Notes: generated from the sequence alone by a model not told the origin. A stretch of 14,162 bases of DNA from JBFWIL01 sp050256015 (GCA_050256015.1 JBFWIL010000044.1:1-14162), one strand, 5' to 3'. Positions 1 to 7,540 are shown, counted from the stretch's first letter. Program-made: numbers and translations.

Positions 1-427
1 GCAGACGGTATATGATTTTCCCTTCTCCGGGCAGTTCGGCTTTCCTGCAGTAATGGCCTGTGGCCACATAATCTGCTCCCCGTTTCAGGCATTCGTTTAC
101 AAAGATATCGAATTTTATTTCCCGGTTGCAGAGCACATCCGGATTGGGGGTGCGGCCCTGCCGGTATTCGCTGAACATGTAATCGACCACACGCTGCCGG
201 TAATCCTTGCTCAGATCGACGATGTGAAAGGGAATTTTCAGCTTTTGGGCAACCATTTCCGCGATCAGGGCATCGTCTTCCCAGGTGCACTGCCCGGTCA
301 GTGTTCCCGTCCGGTCGTGCCAGTTGATCATAAACAATGCCGAGACCTCGCAGCCCTGTTGTTTGAGCAGGTAGGCAGCAACACTGGAGTCGACTCCTCC
401 CGATAATCCGATAACGACCTTCTTCAT
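1..427 (-). CDS. mnmA: tRNA-specific 2-thiouridylase MnmA, N-terminal part (3' end lies outside the window)
   Basis: MnmA activates U34 of Lys, Glu and Gln tRNAs with ATP and inserts sulfur to give 2-thiouridine; it is a cytoplasmic enzyme. Read on the minus strand from the ATG at 425-427, 142 residues are visible and the frame runs open off the left edge. The PP-loop ATP-binding motif SGGVDS is at residues 9-14. TPNPDVLCN at 93-101 carries the first catalytic cysteine (Cys100), followed by REIKF, and ATGHY is at 122-126; these are family hallmarks in the right order. The second catalytic Cys would be in the missing part. The start is placed so the PP-loop sits near the N-terminus as is usual. 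The gene is divergent from the EamA permease. Identification is very secure. Confidence 0.96.
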   Translation of the reverse strand, partial: MKKVVIGLSGGVDSSVAAYLLKQQGCEVSALFMINWHDRTGTLTGQCTWEDDALIAEMVAQKLKIPFHIVDLSKDYRQRVVDYMFSEYRQGRTPNPDVLCNREIKFDIFVNECLKRGADYVATGHYCRKAELPGEGKIIYRL

Positions 428-534
428 TTTTAATGTTTAAAATAAAACAGTTTTCCCGGCTTGCCTGAAAAAATGCGATTCCGGCTGTTCCCTGCCGTCG
501 GGAAACGGGTTCGCTCCGCCTGCACTTTGCGGGT

Positions 535-567
535 TTTCCGGGATCTGCGGGCGAAACCGCCCGGAAA
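535..567. other. GC-rich nested inverted repeat between mnmA and the EamA gene
   Basis: TTTCCGGG at 535-542 is the exact reverse complement of CCCGGAAA at 560-567. Overlapping it, CGGGCG (548-553) and CGCCCG (558-563) form a second possible 6-bp hairpin with an AAAC loop. The two stems share bases and are mutually exclusive. If mnmA is transcribed from about 570 leftward, this lies in its leader. A terminator is not expected here because both genes point away from it. Confidence 0.4.
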
Positions 568-570
568 CTG

Positions 571-578
571 CAAAAATA
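571..578 (-). promoter_or_regulatory. Candidate -7 element for mnmA
   Basis: On the minus strand this reads TATTTTTG, a full match to the Bacteroidota -7 consensus TAnnTTTG. It would give a leader of about 135 nt before mnmA. No convincing -33 TTTG lies at the proper distance upstream, so this is a weak candidate. Confidence 0.35.
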
Positions 579-601
579 ACAGGAAAATTGCAATTATTTA
601 G

Positions 602-609
602 CATCTTTG
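602..609 (+). promoter_or_regulatory. Candidate -7 element for the EamA permease gene
   Basis: CATCTTTG differs from TAnnTTTG only at the first base. It ends five bases before the ATG at 614, so transcription starting about 7 nt downstream would give a leaderless or nearly leaderless mRNA. No good -33 box is visible at the normal spacing. Confidence 0.35.
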
Positions 610-613
610 CGCC

Positions 614-1546
614 ATGTTAAGGATTAAGGAACTGGGTAAGGATACAACTTTTTTGGCGATAGTTGCTTCTCTGCTCTGGGCATCGGCTTTTACCGGTGTG
701 AAAATCGGACTGGATTATCATACTCCCTTTCAGTTTGCCGGAGTACGCTTTACCCTGTCGGGAATTTTGCTGTTCTTTTATTTCAATAACCGGCGGACGT
801 ACTGGCGGCAGCTGGTCAGAAACCGGCGCTTTGTGGCTCTGGTGGCTCTCCTGCAGACGGTGGTGCAGTACATGCTTTTTTACTCCGGAGTAAACCTGCT
901 TCCTGCTTCTATTGCAGCTATGATCGGAGGATCATCCCCTTTGTTTGTGTCGGTTGTGGCTCATTTCGGCATGCCAGGTGACAGGATGGACCGGATGAAA
1001 TTGTTCAGTATTTTGCTGGGCGTCCTGGGGGTGGTGATTATTACACTGGGACGCAACATGTGGCTTGCCGGAATGAGCGTAAGCCTGTCGGGGGTGGTTT
1101 TGCTGTTAACCAATAATCTGGTTTCCGGCTGGTCTAATGTTCTGGTTGCCAGGCATAAGGGGACGATTTCTGCAGTAGTGCTCAGTTCATCGTCCCTTTT
1201 GTTCGGGGGGATAGGACTGCTTCTGATATCCTTTCCCGTTGAAGGATTCGGGCTGCGTGCAGTGGCTCCGGAGTATTTTGCGGCTCTGGCCTGGCTTAGC
1301 TTTCTTTCGGCAGCCGCCTTTGCCATTTGGTATACGCTGCTTCAACGGCCGGGGGTGACCGTATCGGGACTGAACATGTGGAAGTTCCTGATCCCTGTGG
1401 CCGGAGCCATGCTGAGCTGGATCATCCTGCCCGGAGAGTCGGCCGACCTGGTTTCGGTGTCGGGCATGATCGTGATTGCGCTGTCTCTATGGCTTCATAA
1501 CTATGCGAACCGGAAAAGAACAGGCTGTAAAAAACCAGGGTCGTAA
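614..1546 (+). CDS. EamA/DMT-superfamily permease (RhaT/YdcZ-type drug or metabolite transporter)
   Basis: 310-residue inner-membrane protein with about ten hydrophobic segments arranged as two EamA repeats (roughly residues 12-142 and 155-293), the normal architecture and length of the drug/metabolite transporter superfamily. Family-like features include LLWASAFTGVKIGL in the first helix, an arginine in the second helix (FAGVRFTLSG), and SIAAMIGGSSPLFVSVVAH in the fourth. Substrates of this superfamily are varied (amino acids, nucleotides, small metabolites) and the sequence does not tell which applies. The ATG at 614 is the only ATG before helix 1. The C-terminus ends in a short basic cytoplasmic tail. 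A hairpin follows the stop, and no partner gene is joined to it, so it is probably a single-gene unit. Confidence 0.85.
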   Translation: MLRIKELGKDTTFLAIVASLLWASAFTGVKIGLDYHTPFQFAGVRFTLSGILLFFYFNNRRTYWRQLVRNRRFVALVALLQTVVQYMLFYSGVNLLPASIAAMIGGSSPLFVSVVAHFGMPGDRMDRMKLFSILLGVLGVVIITLGRNMWLAGMSVSLSGVVLLLTNNLVSGWSNVLVARHKGTISAVVLSSSSLLFGGIGLLLISFPVEGFGLRAVAPEYFAALAWLSFLSAAAFAIWYTLLQRPGVTVSGLNMWKFLIPVAGAMLSWIILPGESADLVSVSGMIVIALSLWLHNYANRKRTGCKKPGS

Positions 1547-1562
1547 TAGGGAACGTTGTTTC

Positions 1563-1590
1563 ATTCTTACGGCACCCTGCCGGTAAGAAT
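1563..1590 (+). terminator. Possible terminator hairpin after the EamA permease gene
   Basis: ATTCTTAC (1563-1570) pairs with GTAAGAAT (1583-1590), and GGC/GCC extends the stem inside with one bulged G, leaving an ACCCT loop. Only two further T's follow the stem, so intrinsic termination would be weak; it may instead stabilise the 3' end. It sits 17 bp after the stop codon. Confidence 0.45.
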
Positions 1591-1657
1591 TTGCAGCAAG
1601 AAGGGGCCCTTGCCGGAATAGCTTCAACTTTCTCTTGTTTACTGCATTCATGTAAAA

Positions 1658-1687
1658 TTAACCAAAAGGTTAAAATCAAAGGTTAAA
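1658..1687. promoter_or_regulatory. Operator-like repeats upstream of the TetR gene
   Basis: TTAACC-AAAA-GGTTAA (1658-1673) is a perfect 6-bp inverted repeat. A third half-site follows, so that AAAGGTTAAA occurs twice, at 1665-1674 and 1678-1687, with a 13-bp period. The cluster abuts the -33 box of the TetR gene promoter, the typical place for an autoregulatory TetR operator. Binding by the neighbouring TetR protein is inferred. Confidence 0.5.
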
Positions 1688-1690
1688 TTA

Positions 1691-1722
1691 TTTGGATTTT
1701 CTTTCTGGTGTTTTTACTTTTG
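1691..1722 (+). promoter_or_regulatory. Bacteroidota-type promoter of the TetR/efflux operon
   Basis: TTTG at 1691-1694 and TACTTTTG at 1715-1722 are full matches to the -33 (TTTG) and -7 (TAnnTTTG) boxes, separated by 20 bp. Transcription would begin near 1729, giving a leader of about 35 nt before the ATG at 1764. This is the best promoter match in the window. Confidence 0.7.
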
Positions 1723-1763
1723 ACCAGATATTTAAACTATATGATTAAACCAGGTAGTTAATT

Positions 1764-2375
1764 ATGGACAGATTAAAAGAAAATACGGAAGAAAAAATTG
1801 TTGAGGCCGCAAAAAAGGTTTTTGTAAGGAAAGGGATGGATGGTGCCAGAATGCAGGAAATTGCCGATGAAGCCGGCATCAACAAAGCTTTGCTTCATTA
1901 TTACTTTCGGAGCAAGGAGAAGTTGTTTGACGCAATTTTTGAACGGATTATCCGGTTGGCTTTCCCAAAAATCGGTCGGATTCTTTATTCCGATCTGCAT
2001 TTTAAACTCAAGCTGGAACAGATTATTGATACCTATCTCGACCTGCTGATAAAGCATCCCTATCTGCCGGCTTTTATTATTAAAGAGCTGAACCGGGATG
2101 CTTCCCTGTTTTTCCGGCTCATTCAAAAATTCGGCTTTGACGTACAGCCGGTATTTCAAGTCGTTAACGATGCCATGGACCGGGGAGAGCTGGTCCGGAT
2201 GAAACCGGAGCATCTGGTGGTGAATATCGTTTCTCTCAGCGTATTTCCTTTTGCGGTCAGGCCCCTGATCAGCTATATTGCTTTTGGTGAAGATGAAAAG
2301 GCCGTAAAGACGTTTTTTGAGGAACGAAAACAGGTTGTGAAGACCTTTGTGCTGGGAGCTGTAACACCCAAATAA
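1764..2375 (+). CDS. TetR/AcrR-family transcriptional repressor (CecR-like position) of the efflux operon
   Basis: 203-residue cytoplasmic DNA-binding protein. The N-terminal TetR domain (residues about 8-56) is clear: IVEAAKKVFVRKG, then the helix-turn-helix MQEIADEAGINKALLHYYFRSKE at 30-52, ending in the usual YYF-x-SKE-x-LF. The remaining helical part (about 65-200) is the ligand/dimer domain and is too variable to name a ligand. The gene is first in a run of seven same-strand genes encoding a tripartite ABC exporter, as E. coli cecR (ybiH) precedes ybhGFSR. It has its own promoter with dyad repeats beside it, so autorepression relieved by an exported compound is the likely scheme (inference). 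Length is normal for the family. Confidence 0.9.
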   Translation: MDRLKENTEEKIVEAAKKVFVRKGMDGARMQEIADEAGINKALLHYYFRSKEKLFDAIFERIIRLAFPKIGRILYSDLHFKLKLEQIIDTYLDLLIKHPYLPAFIIKELNRDASLFFRLIQKFGFDVQPVFQVVNDAMDRGELVRMKPEHLVVNIVSLSVFPFAVRPLISYIAFGEDEKAVKTFFEERKQVVKTFVLGAVTPK

Positions 2376-2427
2376 AACAGCGGGGAACGATTCGCCGGTT
2401 CTGCAATGGTTTCCGGATCCCTGGCCG

Positions 2428-2441
2428 TTCCCGGCCGGGAA
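2428..2441. promoter_or_regulatory. 14-bp perfect palindrome between the regulator and the efflux genes
   Basis: TTCCCGGCCGGGAA is a perfect palindrome in the 128-bp gap between the TetR stop and the TolC-type gene. A hairpin GGCCG-TTCC-CGGCC (2423-2436) overlaps it, and GGGAACG at 2383-2389 can pair with CGTTCCC at 2426-2432. It could be an operator or an attenuating RNA structure. No T-run follows, so it is not a plain terminator. Confidence 0.35.
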
Positions 2442-2503
2442 GCCGGGGCATCTGCACAGAAACAATGAAGACCGTTCTTTGCGGATATGAAAAATACAGG
2501 TTT

Positions 2504-3769
2504 ATGAAAAACAGAAAACTATTTTTGTGGATGCTGCTGGTGCTTCCTGGATCATTTGCCGGAGCTCAGGATTCTGTCAGCCTGAGCGACTGCCAGGCCT
2601 GGGCCCGGGAGGCACATCCCTTTCTGAAACAGAAAGTATTGTACGGAAGAATAAGTGAACTGAAACAGGAAAACAATCAAACATCCTTTTTGCCGCAGTT
2701 GTTGCTTGAGGCCCGGGCTACTTATCAGTCGGATGTCACGAAAGTTGACATTCAGTTACCCGGTGTAGATCTTCCCGGGCTGGCAAAGGACCAGTACAAA
2801 CTTTATCTGGATGTCCGGCAAAACATCTGGGACGGAGGGGTGGTGAAAGCGAACGATGTGCTGGCGGAAGCACAGAAACAGGCGGATCAACAGGGTGTGG
2901 AAGTGGATTTGTATTCGGTCCGGGAGCAGGTGAATGACCTGTTTTTCAGTAGTTTTATCTTGCAGGAGAACCTCCGTATTTTGCAAAGGAAAAGGGAAAC
3001 GCTGGAGGCACGCAGGCGAAGGACCGAATCGGGTGTGCGCCATGGCATGATGCTGCAGTCGGATCTCAATCAGATCCTGGCGGAACTGCTCAGACTCAGG
3101 CAGCAGGAAACGGAATTACAGTCGGACCGGGAAACCGCTTTGGCAGCCCTGGCCATTTTAACGGGAAAGCAGGCGGACGAACTGCAAAATCTGATGCTTG
3201 GCACCGCAGAAGTGGATTATCGTTTAAAACCGGTGCGTCCCGAACTGGATTATTTTGAATTGCAGGATAAGTCGCTGGCTGTATCGGCCGATCTGATTAA
3301 AAAGAAACGGAATCCGCAGGTTTATGGTTTTGGACAGGCCGGATACGGGCGTCCGGGATTAAATATGCTTGACAATGATTTTGTTTCTTATTACCTGGTG
3401 GGTGTTGGGCTGAACTGGAAGGTTTTCGACTGGAAAAACGCCGGAAGGGAGCGGAAAATAGTGCAGCTTCGTCAGGAAATGGTACAAACCCGGCAACAGC
3501 AATTTGAGCGGGATGTTCAGCTTGCGCTTGACCGGGAACGGAAAAGAATTCAACAGTTAAACAAGATACTTGAAAGTGACCGGGAACTTATTGTGTTGCA
3601 GGAACAGATCACTAAAAGTTCGGCCTCGAAGCATGAAAACGGAACTCTTACAATTTCTGATTACCTTCAGGATCTGAATGCAGAGATGACGGCCCGTATC
3701 ACTTTCGAAACCCATAAGGTCCGGCTTGAAGCTGCCAAAGTTAATTATCTGAATATCCTGGGAAAATAA
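2504..3769 (+). CDS. TolC-type outer membrane efflux protein (OEP family)
   Basis: Outer-membrane channel that completes a tripartite exporter. From the ATG at 2504 the product is 421 residues with a clean signal peptide (basic MKNRK, hydrophobic core, Ala-x-Ala-type site near AGA-QD at residues 20-22). An in-frame ATG at 2465 would add 13 residues ahead of this and spoil the signal, so 2504 is preferred. Two OEP repeats follow, each with long Gln/Glu/Arg-rich coiled-coil helices, and WDGG plus VFDWKNAGRERK-like segments where TolC proteins enter the beta strands. There is no Cys after the signal, so unlike OprM-type channels it is not a lipoprotein. It lies 11 bp before the adaptor gene. E. 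coli ybhGFSR has no linked tolC; here the channel is dedicated. Confidence 0.9.
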   Translation: MKNRKLFLWMLLVLPGSFAGAQDSVSLSDCQAWAREAHPFLKQKVLYGRISELKQENNQTSFLPQLLLEARATYQSDVTKVDIQLPGVDLPGLAKDQYKLYLDVRQNIWDGGVVKANDVLAEAQKQADQQGVEVDLYSVREQVNDLFFSSFILQENLRILQRKRETLEARRRRTESGVRHGMMLQSDLNQILAELLRLRQQETELQSDRETALAALAILTGKQADELQNLMLGTAEVDYRLKPVRPELDYFELQDKSLAVSADLIKKKRNPQVYGFGQAGYGRPGLNMLDNDFVSYYLVGVGLNWKVFDWKNAGRERKIVQLRQEMVQTRQQQFERDVQLALDRERKRIQQLNKILESDRELIVLQEQITKSSASKHENGTLTISDYLQDLNAEMTARITFETHKVRLEAAKVNYLNILGK

Positions 3770-3780
3770 AAATAAAGGCT

Positions 3781-4659
3781 ATGAATATAAAAATCATTTT
3801 TGCATTGGTATTAACAGTTCTGGCTGCATGCGGGGGAAATAAAGACCGTTCGGATGCTTTCGGAAATTTCGAAACGGAGGAGACCATCATTTCTTCTGAG
3901 ATGGAAGGTAAACTGATACATGTTCCGTTTGAGCTGGGAGACCGGGTTAACCGGGGCGATTTGCTGGCCGTAGTCGATACCACCAGTTTTTGTTTGCAAA
4001 TCAGACAGCTGGAAGCACAAAAACAGGCGGTTGCCGGCAAACGGATCAATGTGCAGGCTCAGGCCGAAGTGTTGAAGGAGCAGATTGCAAACCAGAAGAC
4101 CACGCAGAGCCGGATTCACCGGATGTTTGCCGACAAAGCCGCCACCCGGCAGCAGGTGGATGATGTGGATGGCCGGTTGCGGGTACTGGAAAAACAGCTG
4201 AAAAGCACGACAAGCCAGTTTGTACTGATAGACCGTGACCTGGAAGTTATTGAAGCCCAGATTAACCTTGCCAAAGATAAGCTGGGAAAATGTTTTGTGG
4301 AGACCCTGGCTCCGGGCACGGTGCTTGAAAAGTATGTGGAACCGGGCGAAGTGGTTTCTCCGGGTAAAGCCATTGTAAAGCTGGCCGAGCTTTCCGAGTT
4401 GGACCTGCGGGTTTATGTAAGCGGCGCTCAGCTTCCGGTAATTAAGCTGGACCAGGAAGCCGAGGTGCTGATTGATCAGGATGAGGATGCCAAGCAGGTA
4501 TTGAAGGGGCGGGTTACCTGGATAGCTCCGGAAGCGGAATTCACGCCAAAAATTATTCAGACGAAAGAAGAACGGGTTAAACTGGTTTATGCCGTGAAGG
4601 TCAGGGTTAAAAATGACGGCCGGTTAAAGATCGGCATGCCAGGCGAAGTAAATTTCTGA
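3781..4659 (+). CDS. HlyD/YbhG-type periplasmic adaptor (membrane fusion) lipoprotein
   Basis: 292-residue adaptor linking the inner-membrane ABC transporter to the TolC-like channel. The signal peptide ends in a lipobox LAAC with Cys17, so it is predicted to be lipid-anchored in the inner membrane. Domain order: first half of the biotinyl/lipoyl-like fold (about 40-70, with LGDRVNRGDLLAVVDT), a long alpha-helical hairpin rich in Gln, Lys and Glu (about 75-172), second lipoyl half (APGTVLEKYVEPGEVVSPGKAIVKL), then a beta-barrel domain ending in KIGMPGEVNF, a standard family C-terminus. The gene therefore appears complete. E. coli YbhG is the positional counterpart. Translation is probably coupled with the channel gene 11 bp upstream. 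Confidence 0.9.
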   Translation: MNIKIIFALVLTVLAACGGNKDRSDAFGNFETEETIISSEMEGKLIHVPFELGDRVNRGDLLAVVDTTSFCLQIRQLEAQKQAVAGKRINVQAQAEVLKEQIANQKTTQSRIHRMFADKAATRQQVDDVDGRLRVLEKQLKSTTSQFVLIDRDLEVIEAQINLAKDKLGKCFVETLAPGTVLEKYVEPGEVVSPGKAIVKLAELSELDLRVYVSGAQLPVIKLDQEAEVLIDQDEDAKQVLKGRVTWIAPEAEFTPKIIQTKEERVKLVYAVKVRVKNDGRLKIGMPGEVNF

Positions 4660-4765
4660 GTGGATCAGCATACCGTATACGGCTTACCGGCAAAATCAAC
4701 GGACTTGGGGTGTTACGGCCAGTGATGGATCGTTAAAAACGAAGCTGACAGCAAACGGCTGAAGA

Positions 4766-5677
4766 ATGATTGAAGTACAAAACATATCGAAATCTTACGC
4801 GGATATCCAGGCGCTGAACAATGTTTCTTTTGGGGTTAACAGGGGTGAACTGTTCGGCCTGATCGGACCGGACGGGGCCGGAAAGACAAGCCTGATGCGG
4901 ATTTTGGCCACCCTGCTTGTTCCCGACGAAGGATCGGTATGCCTGGCCGGGATAAATGTGGTGAAAGATTACCGGAAAATAAGGCAGATGGTTGGTTATA
5001 TGCCCGGCCGGTTTTCGCTTTATCCGGATCTGACTGTTGAAGAGAACCTGGCATTTTTTGCCACGGTTTTCGGAACCTCAGTTGCTGAGAATTACGATTT
5101 GATCAGGGATATTTATGTACAAATTGAACCCTTTAAGAACCGGCTGGCCGGAAAGCTTTCGGGAGGGATGAAACAAAAGCTGGCGCTTTCCTGTGCCCTG
5201 ATCCACAAACCTGAGGTTCTGATCCTCGATGAGCCTACTACCGGGGTGGATGCCGTTTCCCGCAAGGAATTCTGGGAGATGCTGCGCAAACTGCAGCAGG
5301 ATGGAATGAGCATCCTGGTTTCTACTCCTTATATGGATGAAGCAGGACTTTGTGACCGGGTGGCCCTGATGCAGAAAGGGGAGATTCTGACTGTTGAAAG
5401 CCCTACCCTGATTACCGGAAAATATAAACGGTTGCTGCTGGCTGTCAGCTCAGACAACAGGTACAGGCTTATCTGCGATCTGAGGGAATGGACGAAAACA
5501 AACACCGTCTATGCGTTTGGGCAGTTTCTGCATTTCACTTCAAAACAGGATGAGGTAGGTGTTGCTGAAATGGAACGTTATCTGCTTGCCCGAAATCATA
5601 AACGTTTTCAGGTTTTGGAGATTGCTCCCGGCATTGAAGATGTGTTTATGGACCTGATGCGTAACGAGCAGGCTTAA
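4766..5677 (+). CDS. ABC transporter ATPase, counterpart of the N-terminal half of YbhF
   Basis: 303-residue cytoplasmic ATPase of an ABC-2 exporter. Walker A GPDGAGKT (34-41), signature LSGGM (131-135), Walker B VLILDE (151-156) and D-loop TTGVD are intact. Two switch residues are not: the Q-loop position is Gly81 (GYMPGRFSLY instead of GYMPQ) and the H-loop His is Pro188 (VSTPYMDEA). The GPDGAGKT form and a non-His at the switch are also seen in the first half of E. coli YbhF, which supports the assignment. It likely pairs with the second ATPase encoded just downstream; together they would equal one YbhF. A C-terminal extension of about 80 residues ends in IEDVFMDLM, as in the family. The 106-bp gap before it holds only a short CCGTATACGG palindrome. 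Confidence 0.9.
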   Translation: MIEVQNISKSYADIQALNNVSFGVNRGELFGLIGPDGAGKTSLMRILATLLVPDEGSVCLAGINVVKDYRKIRQMVGYMPGRFSLYPDLTVEENLAFFATVFGTSVAENYDLIRDIYVQIEPFKNRLAGKLSGGMKQKLALSCALIHKPEVLILDEPTTGVDAVSRKEFWEMLRKLQQDGMSILVSTPYMDEAGLCDRVALMQKGEILTVESPTLITGKYKRLLLAVSSDNRYRLICDLREWTKTNTVYAFGQFLHFTSKQDEVGVAEMERYLLARNHKRFQVLEIAPGIEDVFMDLMRNEQA

Positions 5678-5708
5678 GTTGTAAGCATTTAGATTGAAAA
5701 CAGTTATT

Positions 5709-6437
5709 ATGGATGAACCGGTTATTAAAGTAAAGGATTTGGTGAAGAAGTTTGGTTCGTTTGTGGCTAACGATCATCTGAATTTTGAGGTTTACCGGGG
5801 CGAGATTTTTGGTTTCCTGGGAGCCAACGGTGCCGGGAAAACCACAGCCATACGAATTCTTTGCGGACTGTCTTCGCCGACTTCGGGTGAGATCATGGTC
5901 GGCGGATTTGATGTTTACCGCCAAACCGAGCATATTAAGCAAAATATCGGTTATATGAGCCAAAAATTTTCTCTTTATGAAGATCTGACCATTTCGGAGA
6001 ACATCCGGTTTTACGGAGGCATCTATGGAATCCCGGTTAAAGTGAGAAAGGCAAAGGAACGGATCCTGCTGGAAAAACTCCGTCTGGGTGACCATCGGAA
6101 CCGGTTAATTGCTTCGTTGCCACTGGGATGGAAGCAGAAACTGGCTTTTTCCGTTGCCGTGCTGCATGATCCAAAAATCGTTTTTCTGGATGAACCTACC
6201 GGCGGCGTTGATCCGGTGACCCGCCGTCAGTTCTGGGACCTGATCTATGAAGCTGCTGCCGGGGGAATGACGGTTTTTGTTACGACGCATTACATGGATG
6301 AAGCCGAATACTGTGACCGGGTTTCTGTTATGGTTGACGGAAAAATTGTTGTGCTGGATACTCCTGCCGGTATGAAAAAGCGATTCAATGCGGAGAATAT
6401 GAACGAAGTATTTCTTAAGATAGCCAGAAAGCAATGA
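5709..6437 (+). CDS. ABC transporter ATPase, counterpart of the C-terminal half of YbhF
   Basis: 242-residue cytoplasmic ATPase starting at the ATG at 5709 (MDEPVIKV); a TTG at 5694 in frame is possible but less likely. Walker A GANGAGKT (38-45), Q-loop Gln85 (GYMSQKFSLY), Walker B IVFLDE (157-162), D-loop GGVD and switch His194 (VTTHYMDEA) are all present. The signature is degenerate: LPLGW at 137-141 replaces LSGGQ, as in the second half of E. coli YbhF. Its stop overlaps the next start (ATGA at 6434-6437), so translation is coupled to the permease. With the preceding ATPase it should form an asymmetric heterodimer. Confidence 0.9.
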   Translation: MDEPVIKVKDLVKKFGSFVANDHLNFEVYRGEIFGFLGANGAGKTTAIRILCGLSSPTSGEIMVGGFDVYRQTEHIKQNIGYMSQKFSLYEDLTISENIRFYGGIYGIPVKVRKAKERILLEKLRLGDHRNRLIASLPLGWKQKLAFSVAVLHDPKIVFLDEPTGGVDPVTRRQFWDLIYEAAAGGMTVFVTTHYMDEAEYCDRVSVMVDGKIVVLDTPAGMKKRFNAENMNEVFLKIARKQ

Positions 6438-7540
6438 ATAGTTTTTTCGGATTTGTAAGAAAAGAGTTCCTTCACATTTTCAGGGATGTGAGAACAATCG
6501 TTATCCTGTTTGGAATTCCGGTGGTACAGCTTCTGTTGTTCGGAACGGTTATCACTAACGAGATAAAAGATGCGAAAATAGCCGTGTATGACCAGTCCAA
6601 AGACGAACTTACCCGGGAAATAACCGCCAAGCTTCTTTCATCGGGTTATTTCTTGCTGGACCGGCAACTGGGAAACGCCAAAGAAATAGAAGCAACTCTC
6701 CGGAAAGGCAAGGTGAAGGAAGTGCTTGTTTTTGAAGCGAACTTTTCCGAAACACTGGAGCGGGAAGGCAAGGCCGGTATTCAGCTCATTGCGGATGCCT
6801 CCGATCCCAATACCGCCAGGCTGCTTGCCGGCTACACGGCCGGCATAATCAGCGATTATCTGGAAAAGGAAGCGGGGGGGCTAAAGGAGCCGCTTTATAT
6901 CAGCCCGGAGGTGCGGATGTATTACAACGAAGAGCTGAAATCTGTGTATATGTTCGTTCCGGGTCTTATGGCCATGATTCTGATGCTGATATCGGCCATG
7001 ATGACTTCTATTTCCATTACGCGGGAAAAAGAAACCGGAACCATGGAAATATTGCTGGTATCACCGCTCAGGCCTGTCCATATTATCCTGGGAAAGGTTA
7101 TTCCGTACCTGCTGCTTTCGTTTATTAATGCTGCGGTTATTGTGCTGATCGGTTACTTTGTTTTTGGCGTACCTGTTAAGGGAAGCTGGTTTTTGCTGAT
7201 GGCCGAAAGTGTTCTTTTTATCCTGATGGCCTTATGCCTGGGGATTCTGATCTCTTCGGTTGCAGAAACGCAGATGGTGGCCATGTTCATTTCGCTGATC
7301 GCACTGATGCTGCCGGCGATCCTGATATCCGGATTCATTTTTCCGATTGAAAATATGCCCGAACCTTTGCAGTTTCTTTCGCTGCTTATGCCTTCCCGAT
7401 GGTTTATTGTGATCCTGAAAAATATCATGCTGAAGGGAACCGGGATTTTGTATTGCTGGAAAGAAACGCTGATCCTGGCCGGCATGGCCGTAACCTTTAT
7501 TGTTGTTGCCGTTAAGAAATTTAAAGTCCGGCTTGAGTAA
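6434..7540 (+). CDS. ABC-2 type permease, YbhS-like
   Basis: 368-residue inner-membrane permease subunit. One helix near residues 21-42 is followed by a large extracytoplasmic domain (about 45-170, with ASDPNTARLLAGYTAGI, a family motif region), then five helices at about 171-193, 221-245, 252-275, 281-303 and 343-361. The REKETGTMEILLVSPLRP segment (197-214) before the third helix is the conserved cytoplasmic element of this family that contacts the ATPase. FGVPVKGSW and SGFIFPIENMP are also typical. It overlaps the ATPase gene by 4 bp. It presumably forms a heterodimer with the downstream permease. Confidence 0.9.
   Translation: MNSFFGFVRKEFLHIFRDVRTIVILFGIPVVQLLLFGTVITNEIKDAKIAVYDQSKDELTREITAKLLSSGYFLLDRQLGNAKEIEATLRKGKVKEVLVFEANFSETLEREGKAGIQLIADASDPNTARLLAGYTAGIISDYLEKEAGGLKEPLYISPEVRMYYNEELKSVYMFVPGLMAMILMLISAMMTSISITREKETGTMEILLVSPLRPVHIILGKVIPYLLLSFINAAVIVLIGYFVFGVPVKGSWFLLMAESVLFILMALCLGILISSVAETQMVAMFISLIALMLPAILISGFIFPIENMPEPLQFLSLLMPSRWFIVILKNIMLKGTGILYCWKETLILAGMAVTFIVVAVKKFKVRLE

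Noticed and set aside
53..406. Rightward open frame of 117 codons inside mnmA
   Set aside because: It is antisense to a clear MnmA with PP-loop and catalytic-Cys motifs, and its product has no recognisable features.
1773..2465. 230-codon leftward frame antisense to the TetR gene
   Set aside because: It is a shadow of the TetR frame; the TetR helix-turn-helix and promoter are convincing, and this product shows no family features.
4673..4682. CCGTATACGG palindrome between the adaptor and first ATPase genes, as an operator
   Set aside because: Only 10 bp, not extended by flanking symmetry, inside an operon and not near any promoter box; it could be chance.
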